From Membranipora membranacea (taxonomy: Eukaryota > Bryozoa > Gymnolaemata > Cheilostomatida > Membraniporidae), in the NCBI GenBank assembly GCA_914767715.1, contig OU612074.1, positions 513,501 through 577,500 of the forward strand: DNA of 64,000 nt. Reading direction: 5' to 3'. Within the stretch, counting starts at the first letter, position 1; the number at the start of each line of letters is the position of its first letter. The notes beneath the pieces are model-generated. The model saw only the letters and a program-made list of their open reading frames with translations, searched no databases and was not told where the DNA came from. The position numbers and the translations under genes are program-made. Shown here in pieces: positions 10,857-23,548 of the stretch.

Positions 10857-13451
10857 TTACCTCTCTAGTACACAGCCAACAGTACTTCAGACTACAGTCG
10901 GAGGAGTACTTTCTACCATACAGAAACAGAACAGACACCAGAAAGAGGTTATCATGTGCTAGCTCATATCTGCTAGACTCTGAGGTTTGTGATGCATATG
11001 ACTATGAGGGGACAGCTTGCACTCTGTACCAGGGACAGTGTCCAGATACTGATGGCGACCGACCTACCTCCTCAAAGATGGTTATGACCATGCTCAACCA
11101 TTTCTACACAAATATGCCTCTTGAAATGAGTGAGTAAGCATTAAGTAATACGTTTGACTATAAAGATTCGATTATCCACTTACACTTATGCTTTGGATCC
11201 AAGTATTATGATGTGAACACTTCAGACCTACCAATGACTCCCAGTGTATGATTTTTCTTTCATATTTATGATTGCAGTGGCGTTCGACCAAAATTCGGTT
11301 TTAGTTAAAACCCTAGAAATCATGAAGATATGTGAACTCGTCATTGCTATCCCCTCATCCGAGCCAATGACAGGTGACTATACAACTACTGTTGATAGAT
11401 GTTTACTGGTGTATTCAGTTTAACAATCTTGATCCATAGAAAACTGTTACGTGGGTGAATTTTAGAGTGTTGTCACTGAACATATATGAATATAGAAGCG
11501 TGAATATTTTATCCCTCAGCTAAGATATTTCAGTGGTTTTCCATGCTGTCTGGTGACTTCATATCATAAACCACGAAAGGTTTACCAGTCAACTCAGCAA
11601 GGACAAAACACAATAATCTACTTGATTTTTTTTACTTTTACTTTAGAAAATTGGACTATATGTCAATATTGTTTATATCGGTACTGATAGTGATAAGGAG
11701 TCTATCGTCACTGCAAGTTTGACGATGTGACCTGCAGGAAGCTGACAAAAAAAGCAAATGAATCCATGTGATGTCAGATAATGATTGAAATAATATGAAA
11801 ACGGAAGGCAGAGGCATTGAAGTTATAAGCACAGCCACCATACTGAAATGCATTATCAAGATTGTTGCCGAAATGATAGCAGGCCGGGAAGCACTTCAGC
11901 TGTTTTTTCTGTTCTCAGTTAAGTGATTAAGCCTTTTGATATTTGATTTGGTTCTCAGTTATTATCGTTCCTGTTTTCAGTGCGTGAGGAAGCAGTGTAC
12001 TTTTACCAGGGCTGTTATATAGATAAATGGGACCGACATCTAAGTGAGTACATCCTATCAGACTCATCATCCCGCAGTAGTATGACGATAGAGAAGTGTA
12101 TTGATGGCTGTGCAGAAAGTGGTAGGTGTAATTATGATAATAATTGTTCATTGAAGTTCAAAACCATTTGTGAGGGCTATATTCAAATTATACTTTTCAT
12201 CTGACAATATAGACTCTCCAATCTCATGACCCTTTGGTAAACATCTTGTGATTGGTCACCCTTCGTGCCTTGATCATATCAGTTATTTCTGAAAAAGTTC
12301 TTATGAAGCTTGAGGTTTACTTAGAACTAATTTGACCAAAGAAAAACAAGTGCAGCGTTCTTGATTTCCCTTACACAGGATATGAGGTAGCAGGTCTGCA
12401 AGTTAGAAAAGAGTGTCACTGTGATCACACATTCGGAAAGTATGGATCTGTTGACGATGGGGAATGTTCAGATGACTGCACAGGAAACTCTGATCAAATT
12501 TGTGGAGGTCCATGGCGACTATCTGTGTGGCAGTTAGGTGAGAACCAAACACCTCTGAATCATAGTCAGCCTGTTTGTGTTTCTTCCATTGAGAGGCTTC
12601 TGTACATCAGCATGCAAAGTTCAAAGTTCCTTACACGGTGGGATATTCTTTTTTCGGAAGCATAAAAAAAAAAAAATTTAAATGTTTAATGTAAATATTA
12701 CATCAAACACTTATTTTGATACCTTACAATATAGAATCTAGTACCTGACACATTACATCGTGTTGTCTGACCATTGTGTTGTCTAATCAATCATTTATTG
12801 GTAATCCACTTTGAATTATCTCTGAATTATTTCGGGACAGTCCAATTTGATTATGTGCAAAATAAAACAGTCATGATCTCTCCCTGAATGCCTCATGCGG
12901 GATGCATATTCAACAAATTAATTTAACTGACTTTTCAAATAATTCACTGCTCGGCCCTCCATAATTTGTTATCTACACCAGCAAGTATAGAGGGTCCCAT
13001 CAATAGGCTATGTAAGCCCAATAACCCTACATGCATGCTGTATTCAATAGGGCGGCACTGCTTTAAAATTTGATCATTACGACCGACAGCACCTTCAAGT
13101 GTATCTCTCTCTTCCTTCTCTAGAGTACTTCTGATTTACAATGAATAAATTTGACCCTTTCATCATTGGTTATTGGATGTTGGCAGAAATTTCCTTCACT
13201 CTACTAGACTTAGGGATCAGATTACTATTTCTTTTGTTTGCTTTGCAGCAAATATATCGGCTAGCATTTCCACAAACCAAACAGATGGTAATAGCCCAAA
13301 TTGCTCTAACCCAACATTTCACCAGGAATCTATGGAACTGAAGCTAAACTGTGGACACACCTCCCGCATTGTTAACATCACAACAAGAATTGCCCCTAAT
13401 GTAAATATTAACACCAGTGATATCAGTGTTTCTGGTTGGACACTGCACTGA
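10857..13451 (+). CDS. WSC gene A: secreted PAN/apple + WSC protein
   Basis: Exons 10857-11129, 11278-11373, 11981-12121, 12379-12537, 13249-13451 (TGA); all borders are phase 1. Exon 1 is PAN/apple-like (LSCASS..L...VC.AYDYEG..CTLYQGQC). Exon 2 has an MKICELVI strand. Exons 3 and 4 form a WSC domain: GCYIDKW, EKCIDGCAES, then ECHCDHTFG, ECSDDCTGN and ICGG, with the eight expected cysteines. Exon 5 is a cysteine-poor C-terminal module ending SGWTLH. WSC domains bind carbohydrate in known families, so a secreted glycan-binding role is inferred. Oddities: one PAN cysteine is Tyr (CASSY, where C and D have CASSC), exon 2 has a 2-codon insertion, and no in-frame ATG precedes exon 1, so either an upstream signal-peptide exon is missing from the model or the copy is impaired. 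Confidence 0.75.
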
Positions 13452-14530
13452 AGCAAGCCTTGCTGCACAATTCCTCCTTATTATCAGGGTATCTGACCTC
13501 ATCTTACCAACAGATCAACACTCTGTGGAAATAGATACAATTGCCTGCTGGTATGATATCACTTATTTCATCCTGTTTTAACCTGTCACCTGTAATTTTG
13601 ATGTTTATTTGTTTTTTCGTCCATCACACAGTACAATGTGTTGTGGACACTTGTCTGTCTTGTATCTGCACATACAATCATATTTAATTCCTCAAATGCT
13701 TTCATAAGAATAGTGACAATTCATATCTCGACGGCCGGTTTTGGTTATTGAATACAAGTCAATATCAAAGTCAATTTTGCAAATTGGAGTTGCTCTTTTA
13801 CAAAACAAAGTAGGATTATACTGTGTTATTTAAGGTGGTAACTTAATGATTTTTGTTCACAAAATATGCATCAAATAATCAAGTACCTTTCATCTGTGTC
13901 TCAGCAAGTTTGCATAATCTGTCGATCAAACAGAGAATCTTTGATTTATCTGGCATTGATCGATGGATACTTGGGAAATGTCATGTTGATTCATTCAGAT
14001 CAGTGTTAGCTAGGTGCTTGTGATATTTGTGTTAATGTAGTCTGACCACTTCATTCTGTATTGTTTGATTGTTTGATTTTGTTTCTTTTTGTGATTCAAC
14101 CAGCACCAGGTCCCGACAGGAATTGCTTTAACCATTCAAACGTATGGACATTGATTTGTATCTGCATTTGATGCAACAGTGTCCTTTACCAGTAACTATT
14201 TTCTCTTGTTATAATTATTCATCACAATGTTTTGCTGGCCATTTGCCCGCTCCAACCGACAAGGAGATGATGGCTGTTTAGAACACAATGATATAATGAT
14301 GTAACATTACTGTATTCAACTGGATTCAGTTGAAATAAGCATTATTGAACTTGAATTTGCTATTAATTGTTGTCCTATTATATGCAGTGTCAAATTTATG
14401 TGGCCTGTATCTCATCACAAATATAAAATGATAAGATAACTTTTGCAATTGACCAAACGGGGACTGTGTTTCAACCCTATACAAACATCTATCTGTATTT
14501 AGGCAAAGGCGGAGAAAACTTCATCAAAAA

Positions 14531-14600
14531 GGGAGGGAGGGAGGGAGGGAGGGAGGGAGGGAGGGAGGGAGGGAGGGAGGGAGGGAGGGAGGGAGGGAGA
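14531..14600. repeat. GGGA tetranucleotide microsatellite
   Basis: About 17 uninterrupted GGGA units lie in the left arm of the inverted duplication, between the convergent genes A and B. The matching place in the right arm (near 25,280) has no such tract. Confidence 0.95.
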
Positions 14601-15908
14601 GCGTTTTTTTTAAAGTCACTACAGGGCCAATAGATATCAATGACATTGGCGTAAGCGGTTGGTCATAAGACCGATAAATACTTCACAGCACGATGACAGC
14701 CTGTCGAGGCTTTAGATCTAAATTGTAAATGTAAAAGGAAGACCAGAGGGAGATCTTGGTATCATAGGGCGACAGGAGGGATGACTTCAACTCAGTTTAA
14801 AAGAAATCCGTGTCTTTGTATGCCGTCGGAAATGCACTCACAGTAACAGGTTTCATGTTATCGAATTGTACAGACTAAATGTAAATGTAAATCACTTTTT
14901 ATTTAGCTGCTCTCCAGCAATCTTTACATGAATATAAGATAGATACATATACATATTCAATTTAGCGCACTCCTGTACAAGGTAGGAGTGGGCAAGCTAG
15001 GCTATTGTCCAGAGAGCTCACCTCCTTCAGCAGCATGGGTAGTGACCGTATGAAGATAAATATTTGAGAATAATTTTATTATTATTTCCATAGAGTTGTC
15101 ATCCCATTGATTCCATCCCCACTACAAATAGCAAAAATATTAATTCTTGTTGCTTTTTTGGAGTTTCCTCTTCCCTCTCACATAACAATAACACTATCCA
15201 GAATATTAATTTCCTCAAACATGTACTTTCATTAGACACCACTTTGCTTTGCAGACAGTCGCAAACTTGCAGTTAATGTATGTATGTATATGTGTCGTGA
15301 GTTTCTGTTGGAATGGTTAGAGAGTATTCCATAGGCTAGTAGGTTTTGAAATAAATAGGATATATATAAATTGTTATTGAGTTATTTTATTGTATGTATG
15401 ATGTAATCTTTCTCTGCCACATGTGGTTAGGAAATAAAATGTCTTTTCGAGTAAAGAAGTTTGTCGCATAAAAAAATTTATCTTTTCGAGAAGACAGAAT
15501 TTAAAAGCTGCGTGCTTTGGAAATGAAAATAACTTATGATCCAATAATTCAGATGTATGAGCAATGGATATTAAAATGATGACTAATAATGAAGAAATGA
15601 AATATAATTTTCTCTGGGTATGATTGCGTAACAGCCAATTTAGATCAGGTGGCTTGAAAGGTGCAAAACTTTTGAAGGAAAGAAATATCTTTTCATGAGT
15701 ATTAATTGAGTCCAGTAATGATGACAGTGATGTGACAGTAATGAAGACACTTATGTGACCGTATCGACGAAAGTGATGATGATATCTAAAGTCGCGCGAA
15801 ACTCATGTAACATTTATGTTCTTTTTGTCTTAGTATCTCCTTTTCAGCAACAAAATAAGTTAGTGCATTACATGGACCAAAAGACGACCTAAGGCATTAT
15901 TCGGTACC

Positions 15909-18460
15909 TTAATTTAGTGTCCAACCAGAGATGCTGATGTCACTATTGTTAATATTTACACCAGAAGCCGTCACAGTCGTGATGTTAATAAAGCGGGCAG
16001 CGTGTCCACAGTTAAGCCTCAGTTCCTTGGAATCTTGATGTATTGTAGGGCTTGTGCAAGATGTCCAGGTTTTGCATGATTCATCTTCAGAAACACTTGC
16101 TGTGATGTTGACTGTAAAAAAAGCAGTTACAGTTGAGAATTGTTTATCAGTCCCGAAGCAGGAGTTACTTTCAAAATGAAGCACTTTTCAATGTGTATTT
16201 CAATAAGGAAATTATTTTCAAGGCTTTGACTTATTTCATAAAGCATGTAGCATTGAAACATTTTTATAACAGCTGTCTCAGGGTGAAAGGTTATTTATAA
16301 GTGTTGAAACTAGTCACTTTTTCTATAGACTTCAGTTGATCCTTGTATTTACCAAATCTTCATTAATAACATAATACTTGGTATAGAAACAAATTAGTTG
16401 TATGTGAAAATATTGAAACTTGAAAATAAAATCTAGATAGTTATATTCTGCTGCGGACTCTCCACTTTTTTATTCAGTCAAACCTCACTAAAAGACCAAA
16501 CATAAAAGGAAATTTGTTTGTTGTCCAATCTAATTTTTTTCCGTAGCTTAAAAGTCACCACACTTATAAGTCACTACACACTTAAAATTCTCTACACTCT
16601 TAAAATGAATCATAAATTAAATTTTAAAGATACAACCCCTGTGATGTGACCGTGATGTGATACAAGTCACTATATGCAGCCAACAAAAGCGAAAAACCTT
16701 CAGATATATGCCGCCATTGATATGTCTTCTGACTTTATCACAAGGTTTTACAGTTGCTTCAATACTCTAATCTTCTCACCTAACTGCCATATTGAGAGGT
16801 GACGAAAACCTCCACATATTTGATCTGAGTTTCCTGAGGAGCTTGTGAAACATTCCCTTTCATCAGCAGGTACATGGGTCCCAAAGTTGTGATAGCACAA
16901 ACACTCGTGGATTAACTCTAAACCTGCTATCCCATATCCTGTGTAACGAATGGAGGAAAGATTGCTCCGTCAAAGAAATCCTCACACAAACCTCTTCTCT
17001 CTCATACAAACCTCCTCTGACTAATTGGATGTTCATCCTCACATACTTGGCTAATGCAAAATCATTGTGAAGATGCATTGTTGTGTTTTTTCAATTCATC
17101 TAATTTGATCATCCACAAGTTAAACCTCTGAAAGAAGCTATGAAGGGAGCGGATGAGGAATTTTGCAGCGAAAACTCCCGTAGTTCACCGCAGTGGATCC
17201 CCTTTATAGTGAACAAAAATCATGGCCTATATACTGAAATGAAAAAATACATACATGACTTCTTTCTTTGGCAATTACAAATAAATAGCAATATATTAAA
17301 ATAGAAGACAAAACTGGCACCACTAAATTCGTATCAAGGTGCAATTTACCTTCACCAGTAGGCAACATACTCAACAATAGAAATCTAAGGTATAAGCTTT
17401 GGATCTGCACAACAGGGCTGTCAGTAGCCCCTCCACCCCATGGCTGCAATAAACTGAATTAAGTTGAGAAGCTATTATAATTATAATGCTCTATTTTTGT
17501 TACTGAAAGCAATAATATTGTTTTTGTAGATGATTTCGTAACCGAAATGACTGTTAATATATTAAGATTGACAGAACAAAAGATAACTGCTTTGATTCTA
17601 GAAAAGAATTCTTTTAAACATCACTTTTTTCCAATAATATATTTATTTGGAGAGTATAGGTATTTGTGTTACTGAAACAAAATGGTGGAAGACAGTTTGT
17701 AATTGAAATAATTAAAGTTTTTAAATTTAACATTTATTTTTAACATCCAAATTTAGAAGGAGTACATCATTACGCATCAAATATCAAAATATAACTTTTG
17801 TGGTTGTCTGCCACTTTAAGATATGAATGAACTACCCTTATCTGCACAGCCATTTATACAAGTCTCTATCGTCATATTATCACGGTGATCTATAAGTATC
17901 CTCTCATAATCAAGTCGACGTAGATAATCACCCCTATGACAGCCTTTGAAGTAGTACAAATATTCCTCCTGTGCTGAAATCAAAGTATTTGATATCTTCT
18001 GGACAAAGTTTAAAAAGACTTATGTTGCAGACTGTCATACAAGGTGAGTAAACATTGAAAAAAGGTTGTGAGTAAAAAGGTATAATGTATAAAATCTCAG
18101 TCCTGTATAGAGAGCTTTTGTATTTCTCACAAACCAAATTAACGCATGGCCAAAACTCCAGCAACATCGAAGAGGAAAAGCAAATAAACGATTTCAGGTT
18201 GTCTTGTTTAGGACCTTTACCTATTTTTAACATAAAAGTTATGCTGATTAAGTGAGTGTGGTAAAATCTGATAAACTACCACTGATGCAGGAAATTCATA
18301 TATTTAGCTATCTATATCTGATCTTGGGCAAAGGATTTATGTGATGCAAGTAGTGGAATCATATAGTCACCTATCATGGACTTGGACGAATTGATGATGA
18401 TTTGGCATATCTTCATATGCTTTTTGGTTTGGAATAGTGCCCACGTTTGGTCAGCAGCAG
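15909..18460 (-). CDS. WSC gene B: 5'-truncated paralogue lacking the PAN exon
   Basis: Minus-strand exons 18371-18460, 17836-17973, 16780-16938, 15909-16111 (TGA), all phase 1, 196 codons including stop. The first exon found corresponds to exon 2 of the other copies (DQTWALFQ, MKICQIII). Exons 3 and 4 are the WSC halves (GCHRGDY, ETCINGC; CLCYHN, ECFTSSSGN, ICGG). Exon 5 ends SGWTLN. It pairs with gene C as its inverted duplicate. No PAN exon is seen on the minus strand between 18,461 and about 20,400, because homology with C stops inside intron 1. One WSC cysteine is lost (C keeps CFTRCSGN, B has CFTSSSGN), and the exon 3 donor is weak (GTAGTT). It is probably a pseudogene or a gene with a new 5' end, but the remaining frame is intact. 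Confidence 0.65.
17230..17470 (-). repeat. Dispersed repeat, copy 2 (intron of gene B)
   Basis: The reverse complement of this stretch aligns with 43,570-43,680 (shared pattern GACNGCCCTG and ATTGTTGAG). It sits in the intron between the two WSC exons of gene B and explains why that intron is about 500 bp longer than in gene C. In the broken copy E the related sequence is also just upstream of the second WSC exon, so the insertion may be older than the B/E split. Confidence 0.45.
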
Positions 18461-19079
18461 CTAAAAGATTAATAATAAAGAGTTTACTAGAAAAATATCA
18501 TCATGTATGTATGTTCCATGATATGAATTCATGCAGTGGTAGAAAAAAATGTTTGCCAGAATTGCTCTTAAAGTGAAACAAACACAAAAAGTATTCACCG
18601 AAAACGGGATATTCATGAGCACAACTTAAATCTGGTGAGATGAATAATTAAGGTAGCTAAGATTTATGTATCATAAGACTATCAAAAGTATCAACGCAAA
18701 ATGTCAGGTTATGTCAGCAGCCACTGCAAGTGGTCATAATTCTTCAGCATATAAGTGGGTGAGGCTGGCTGTTAGGAAGGGTATGTCGGATGTGGAGGAG
18801 TGGCCATTACATTAAGTGGCGGAAACACCATTCAGTAGAAATTTGAATAGCACAAATCTCCTGTTTAAAAAAACAATACACTTATGAATCAAACTGAAAC
18901 ACTTGAACTGACAGCTGCCAGTGACGGGTAAGTTAAGCACTTAGTACACAGTAATCAGGGTGAATCAATAATCATCTCCTATTAGGTCACATTCTAAATG
19001 TGCTCTGATTACTCAGAGATTTAAAACTGGAATCTTGAACAAAGAGAAGATGCATAATTAATACTATAATCTACTTGCA

Positions 19080-20418
19080 TGTAGGACCGAGCAATGTTGC
19101 AATTATGACCTCTTTATAAGTCATCCTATATTACTTTGCTTTGTAAAAGAAGTATTTTTATAATTTCATTACAAAATAAAGTACAGTTATACTGTAGTAT
19201 GTTGGATAGGCCCTGGGGGCCGATGTCAGGGAGACATGTCCCAAGACACCTATGAGAGTTGTATGACAAGAGGCCTTTTGTTTGGTGAACGAAGGAATAC
19301 AATGACAGGCAAAGTTTGTGTGTGTGTGTGTGTGATCGATGGTTAGGGAGCGCGTATGCTAGCCTCAGTTCTCCACTTTTGCTTCACTCATTTATGGGTA
19401 TACACAATCCACCCGCTGCTATAATATGTAGGAACCACTGGTAAAGGGTATTTTACAACTGTCCTTTATTTTGTAATGTTATAATCCTTAACATATCCAT
19501 TTGTCTCTCTGGTCAGAAAATTAATTAAGACGTCATGCCATATATTACAGTAGTTGTCTCCTCGTGTCAAGAGGAGGATAACTCTTCACACACAAGCTTT
19601 GATTACTTGAACAATTAGACCACATCATCATTATAAATAAAAAAAGGGTAAACATGTCAACCCCTAATTAATGTTAGCAGCATCATATAAATGTTATAAG
19701 AAAGTTTGCAAAGATGACAGATATACCATTTTTACCAGTTTAGTTGAAGTTTGAATGCTATTAAATGTATTCAACACAAATTCGTTGTGTAGGAAACATT
19801 AGTATTTGTGTTTACTGCTTTGACTTGAAAAATGATTAATCTCACCTGTATGTATGTATTTTCAACAATATTCGATGTAGTCGAACCAATACCTCATTCT
19901 GCACTATTCAAGTGGCCCACAAATATGATTATGATTGACTATTTAAAGAAAAATCTGGTCAAATATGTATGATGTAAGGATTAGAACTCCCTGATCAATA
20001 GGCTTATGTTTATAATTTTGTCATTCAACCTGAAATTAGCAGCGAGCAATGTATGGGATTAACATTCATAGCTTGACTAATCTGATAATCATGATATGTA
20101 AGTATAGATATAATATCAGGCAGTCGGCACATCGACCTCATAGGTAATATATTGTATTTTTGTATAAGTCTATGGTTCACACCATCATAAAATTTAAATC
20201 TGCAATTAATTATGGTACTCGGTTAGTGAACGGAAATGCGCATAGTTTACAATGTTCATGTATAAGCACAGTTTCTTTTGTGCAGCTTAGTATTGGCCAT
20301 TACTGTTTGGCTCCGACTCATTTCTTGAGGGTCATTGTATCTGTGTTACCTGTCATCAAACTGAGCACAATATTACGCTCCTATTACAGCACTGTCTCCT
20401 GGGGCTCAGTTTCATATC
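19080..20418. other. Asymmetric centre of the inverted duplication, no gene seen
   Basis: Neither strand shows a PAN, WSC or other recognisable exon here. It holds a short GT run (about 19,317-19,334) and otherwise AT-rich sequence. The 5' flank and promoter of gene C should lie at its right edge; no clear TATA box was found. Confidence 0.5.
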
Positions 20419-23400
20419 ATGCACTACTCAACGTTCATTTATCTTGTAGTAATGAGCACAGCAAACAGCCAACGGTACTTCAAGCAGCAGTCAGAGACGA
20501 ACCTCCTACCGTACATAACCAGTACAGACACCAGAAACAGGTTATCATGTGCTAGCTCATGTCTGCTACACTCTGGAGTTTGTGGAGCCTATGACTATGA
20601 GGGGACAACTTGTACTCTGTACCAGGGACAGTGTCCAGATACTTATGGAATCCAGTCAGTAAACTCATCAAAGATGGTTATGACCATAGTCAACCATCTC
20701 CTCACAAAAATGCCTCTTAAAATGTGTGAGTAACAATCAATGTTAGTTATATGAACCCCAACCAGCTACTGCAATCAGTCTGCTAAGTAAGGAGTGAGTG
20801 ACTCTGGTCATGTAGATGATATCATTGAAATTGGAGATCCATTAAAAAAATATATATCAAAGAAATTAAAGCGTTACAAGGCTTGAAAGCCAATGGAAAT
20901 TGATAAGCTGTTTTCATTGAGCTATACACTAGTGCATCGAGATAAAAACTCAATTTATAACAAACTTGGGGTGCAGCTTATAGTCATTGGCCAGAATGTT
21001 CAGCTAATAACTGATTGTTTGAGCATAGCTGCTCAGATTCCTGATATAAATCTCTGAGTAAACGGAGCACATTTAGAAAGCCGAAAGTGACACTGCAGGA
21101 TGTGAGCTATAGGAGATAATTATTGATTCACCCTAATCACTGTTTGCTAAGCCCTTTACTTACTGTGTCACCACCAGTTACCTTTTCAAGTATTTCAGTT
21201 TTATTCATACGTATATTGTTTGAATAAGGATGAAATTTTTGCTCTTCAAATTTCCACTGAGGGGTGCTTCCGCCACTTAATATTACAGCCACACATCCAC
21301 ATCAGATATACCCTTCCTCACCCTAATACCATTACCAACCAATGCGCTTGAGGGTTATACCCACTAAAAGTGGCTGGCGAGTTAGCCTGAGATTTGGCTG
21401 TGATATCTTTTAATGATTTTTTTCCTACATAAGCATTAGCTGTGCTTTCCTGTTGATTCTTGCAAAGATGTTTTCCTACACACTCCGTGAATTCACATCA
21501 TGAAAACAACATGTAATGTTACTTAATTTGTTCATCATTATTATTTTAGTGGCTGCTGACCAAACGTGGGCACTATTTCAAACTGACGAGCCTATGAAGA
21601 TATGCCAAATCATCATCAATCCGTCCAAGTCAATGATAGGTGAATATCAAAGTAATTTTTTTTGCAAAGATAACAATTGCGACAATAGTGTGTTATCACT
21701 TAAATCTTTTACCTAACGGTAATGGTCCTCAACAATTATTTATTTGATTTTCCTCTTCAAAATTGATTGAGTTTTGGCCTTGTGTCTATCTGGTTTGTGA
21801 AGGATACATTAGCTTTGTTTAACGTTTTGAGATTTTGTACATTATTACTTTATACTCACATATTATTCACTATGACACAATGCAGTCTCAGACACTTTTA
21901 CAAACATCGTGAATCTGATATCATCTACCTTGGTTTCAGCACTAGAAGAAACTGTGTACTTCTACAAAGGCTGCTACAGGGAGGGTTATCAACGTGGGCT
22001 AGCTTATGAGAGGATACTTACAGAGCATCGTGATAATATGACGATAGAGACTTGTATTAATGGCTGTACAGATAATGGTAGGTCAGCCATATTTTAATAT
22101 ATTGCTACTTATTTGTAATTGACAAAGAACAAAATCATGTATGTATTTTTTTCCTTTAAGTATATAGGCCATGATTTTGGTTCACTATGAAGGGAACTCA
22201 CTTCGGTCAACTGTAATTGAGGAGTATTTGCTGCAAAAATTCTCATCTGCTCCCTATATATAGCTCATTTTGCAAATGTGAGGTCAAAGTTGATCAAAAG
22301 AGATAAATCTGAAAAAAAAATTATTTACAAGCGAGTCATCAGCAGTGGTTTTGCAAAAAGTAAGTATCTGAGAACCAAAAACCAACTTGTCAGAAGAGAT
22401 AATTTTTCATCCCTCAAATCAGAGCTAAATCTGCCACGAATTAATATTTTCTCAATAATTCAATCATTACACAGGATATGGGATAGCAGGTTTAAAGTTA
22501 CTATACCAGTGTTTCTGCTATCACGATTTGGGGACACATGTACCGTCTGATGAAAGGGAATGTTTCACACGCTGCTCAGGAAACTCAGAACAAATATGTG
22601 GAGGTTTTGGCCGCCTCTCAATATGGCAGATAGGTGAGATCTACATGAGAGTATTAAAAAGCATTTACCATAAAACCTTGTTATAAAGGCACCAGACATA
22701 TCAAAGGCGGCTTATATCATAGTGACTTGTATGTGTATTAGATCAATCACAGCACAGGGGCTATGTCTTTGAAAACGTTCATGATAGGTTATAAGTGTGT
22801 AGAGAATTATAAGTGTACTTATAAGGGTGGTGACTTTTAGACATTGGAAAAAATTAGATTGGATAACAAACAGATTTACTTTTATGTTTGGTGACTTTTA
22901 ATAAGGTTTTACTGTATCAAAAAAAAATTTAACTTCTCCCAATGAGCAAAAAGTAGAGAGACTGCAGCAAAAGTTCATAGCAACAGAATAAAACTATCTA
23001 TCTTTTAAATTTTCAAGTTTTCACATTTTCACAACAAACTAATTTGTGTCTATACTAATTTTTATTATAATTATTAATGAAGATTTGGTAAATACAAGGA
23101 TCAACTGAAGTATAGATAAAATGAATTGTTTGAACACTTGAATACTTATAATTGCCCTTTCATCCTGAGACATCTGTTATAAAAGTGTTCTGATGCTACA
23201 TGCTTTATGAAGTGCGTCAAAGTCAGTTGTAAATAATCTTCTTTTTAAATTACATCTTGAAATGTGCTCCATTCAAAAGTAACTCAACCAAACCCCTGCT
23301 TCGGGACTGATGAACGTTTCTCAACTGTCCCTGCTTTTTTTTCAGTCAGCATCAAAGCCACCGTTTCTGCAGATCAATCATATGAAACCTGGACATCATG

Positions 23401-23548
23401 CACTAGCCCTACAATACATCAAGATTCCAAGGAACTGAGGCTGAACTGCGGACATGTTGCCCACTCTATTAACATAACAACCTTGACGACTTCTGGTGTA
23501 CAAATCAACAATAGTGACATCACTATCTCTGGCTGGACACTAAATTGA
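20419..23548 (+). CDS. WSC gene C: secreted PAN/apple + WSC protein, best intact copy
   Basis: Exons 20419-20725, 21550-21639, 21940-22077, 22475-22633, 23346-23548 (TGA), all internal borders phase 1; 897 nt, 298 residues. The chosen ATG begins MHYSTFIYLVVMSTANSQ, a plausible signal peptide, directly fused to the PAN-like part (LSCASSCLLHSGVCGAYDYEG, CTLYQGQC). Exon 2 carries DQTWALFQ and MKICQIII. Exons 3-4 are the WSC domain (KGCYREGY, ETCINGCTDN; QCFCYHD, ECFTRCSGN, ICGG), with all cysteines kept. Exon 5 is the SGWTLN module. The TAG just before the homologous part of exon 1 could also serve as a splice acceptor, as in A and D, so the start is less certain than the rest. It converges on gene D. 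A secreted, carbohydrate-binding or cell-surface recognition protein is inferred from WSC and PAN families; there is no transmembrane segment or anchor. Confidence 0.78.

Noticed and set aside
17204-17449. 81-codon frame in the intron of gene B
   Set aside because: It lies in a dispersed repeat shared with 43,560-43,800.
20160-20555. 131-codon plus-strand frame upstream of gene C
   Set aside because: It runs out of frame through the PAN exon and shows no protein-like pattern.
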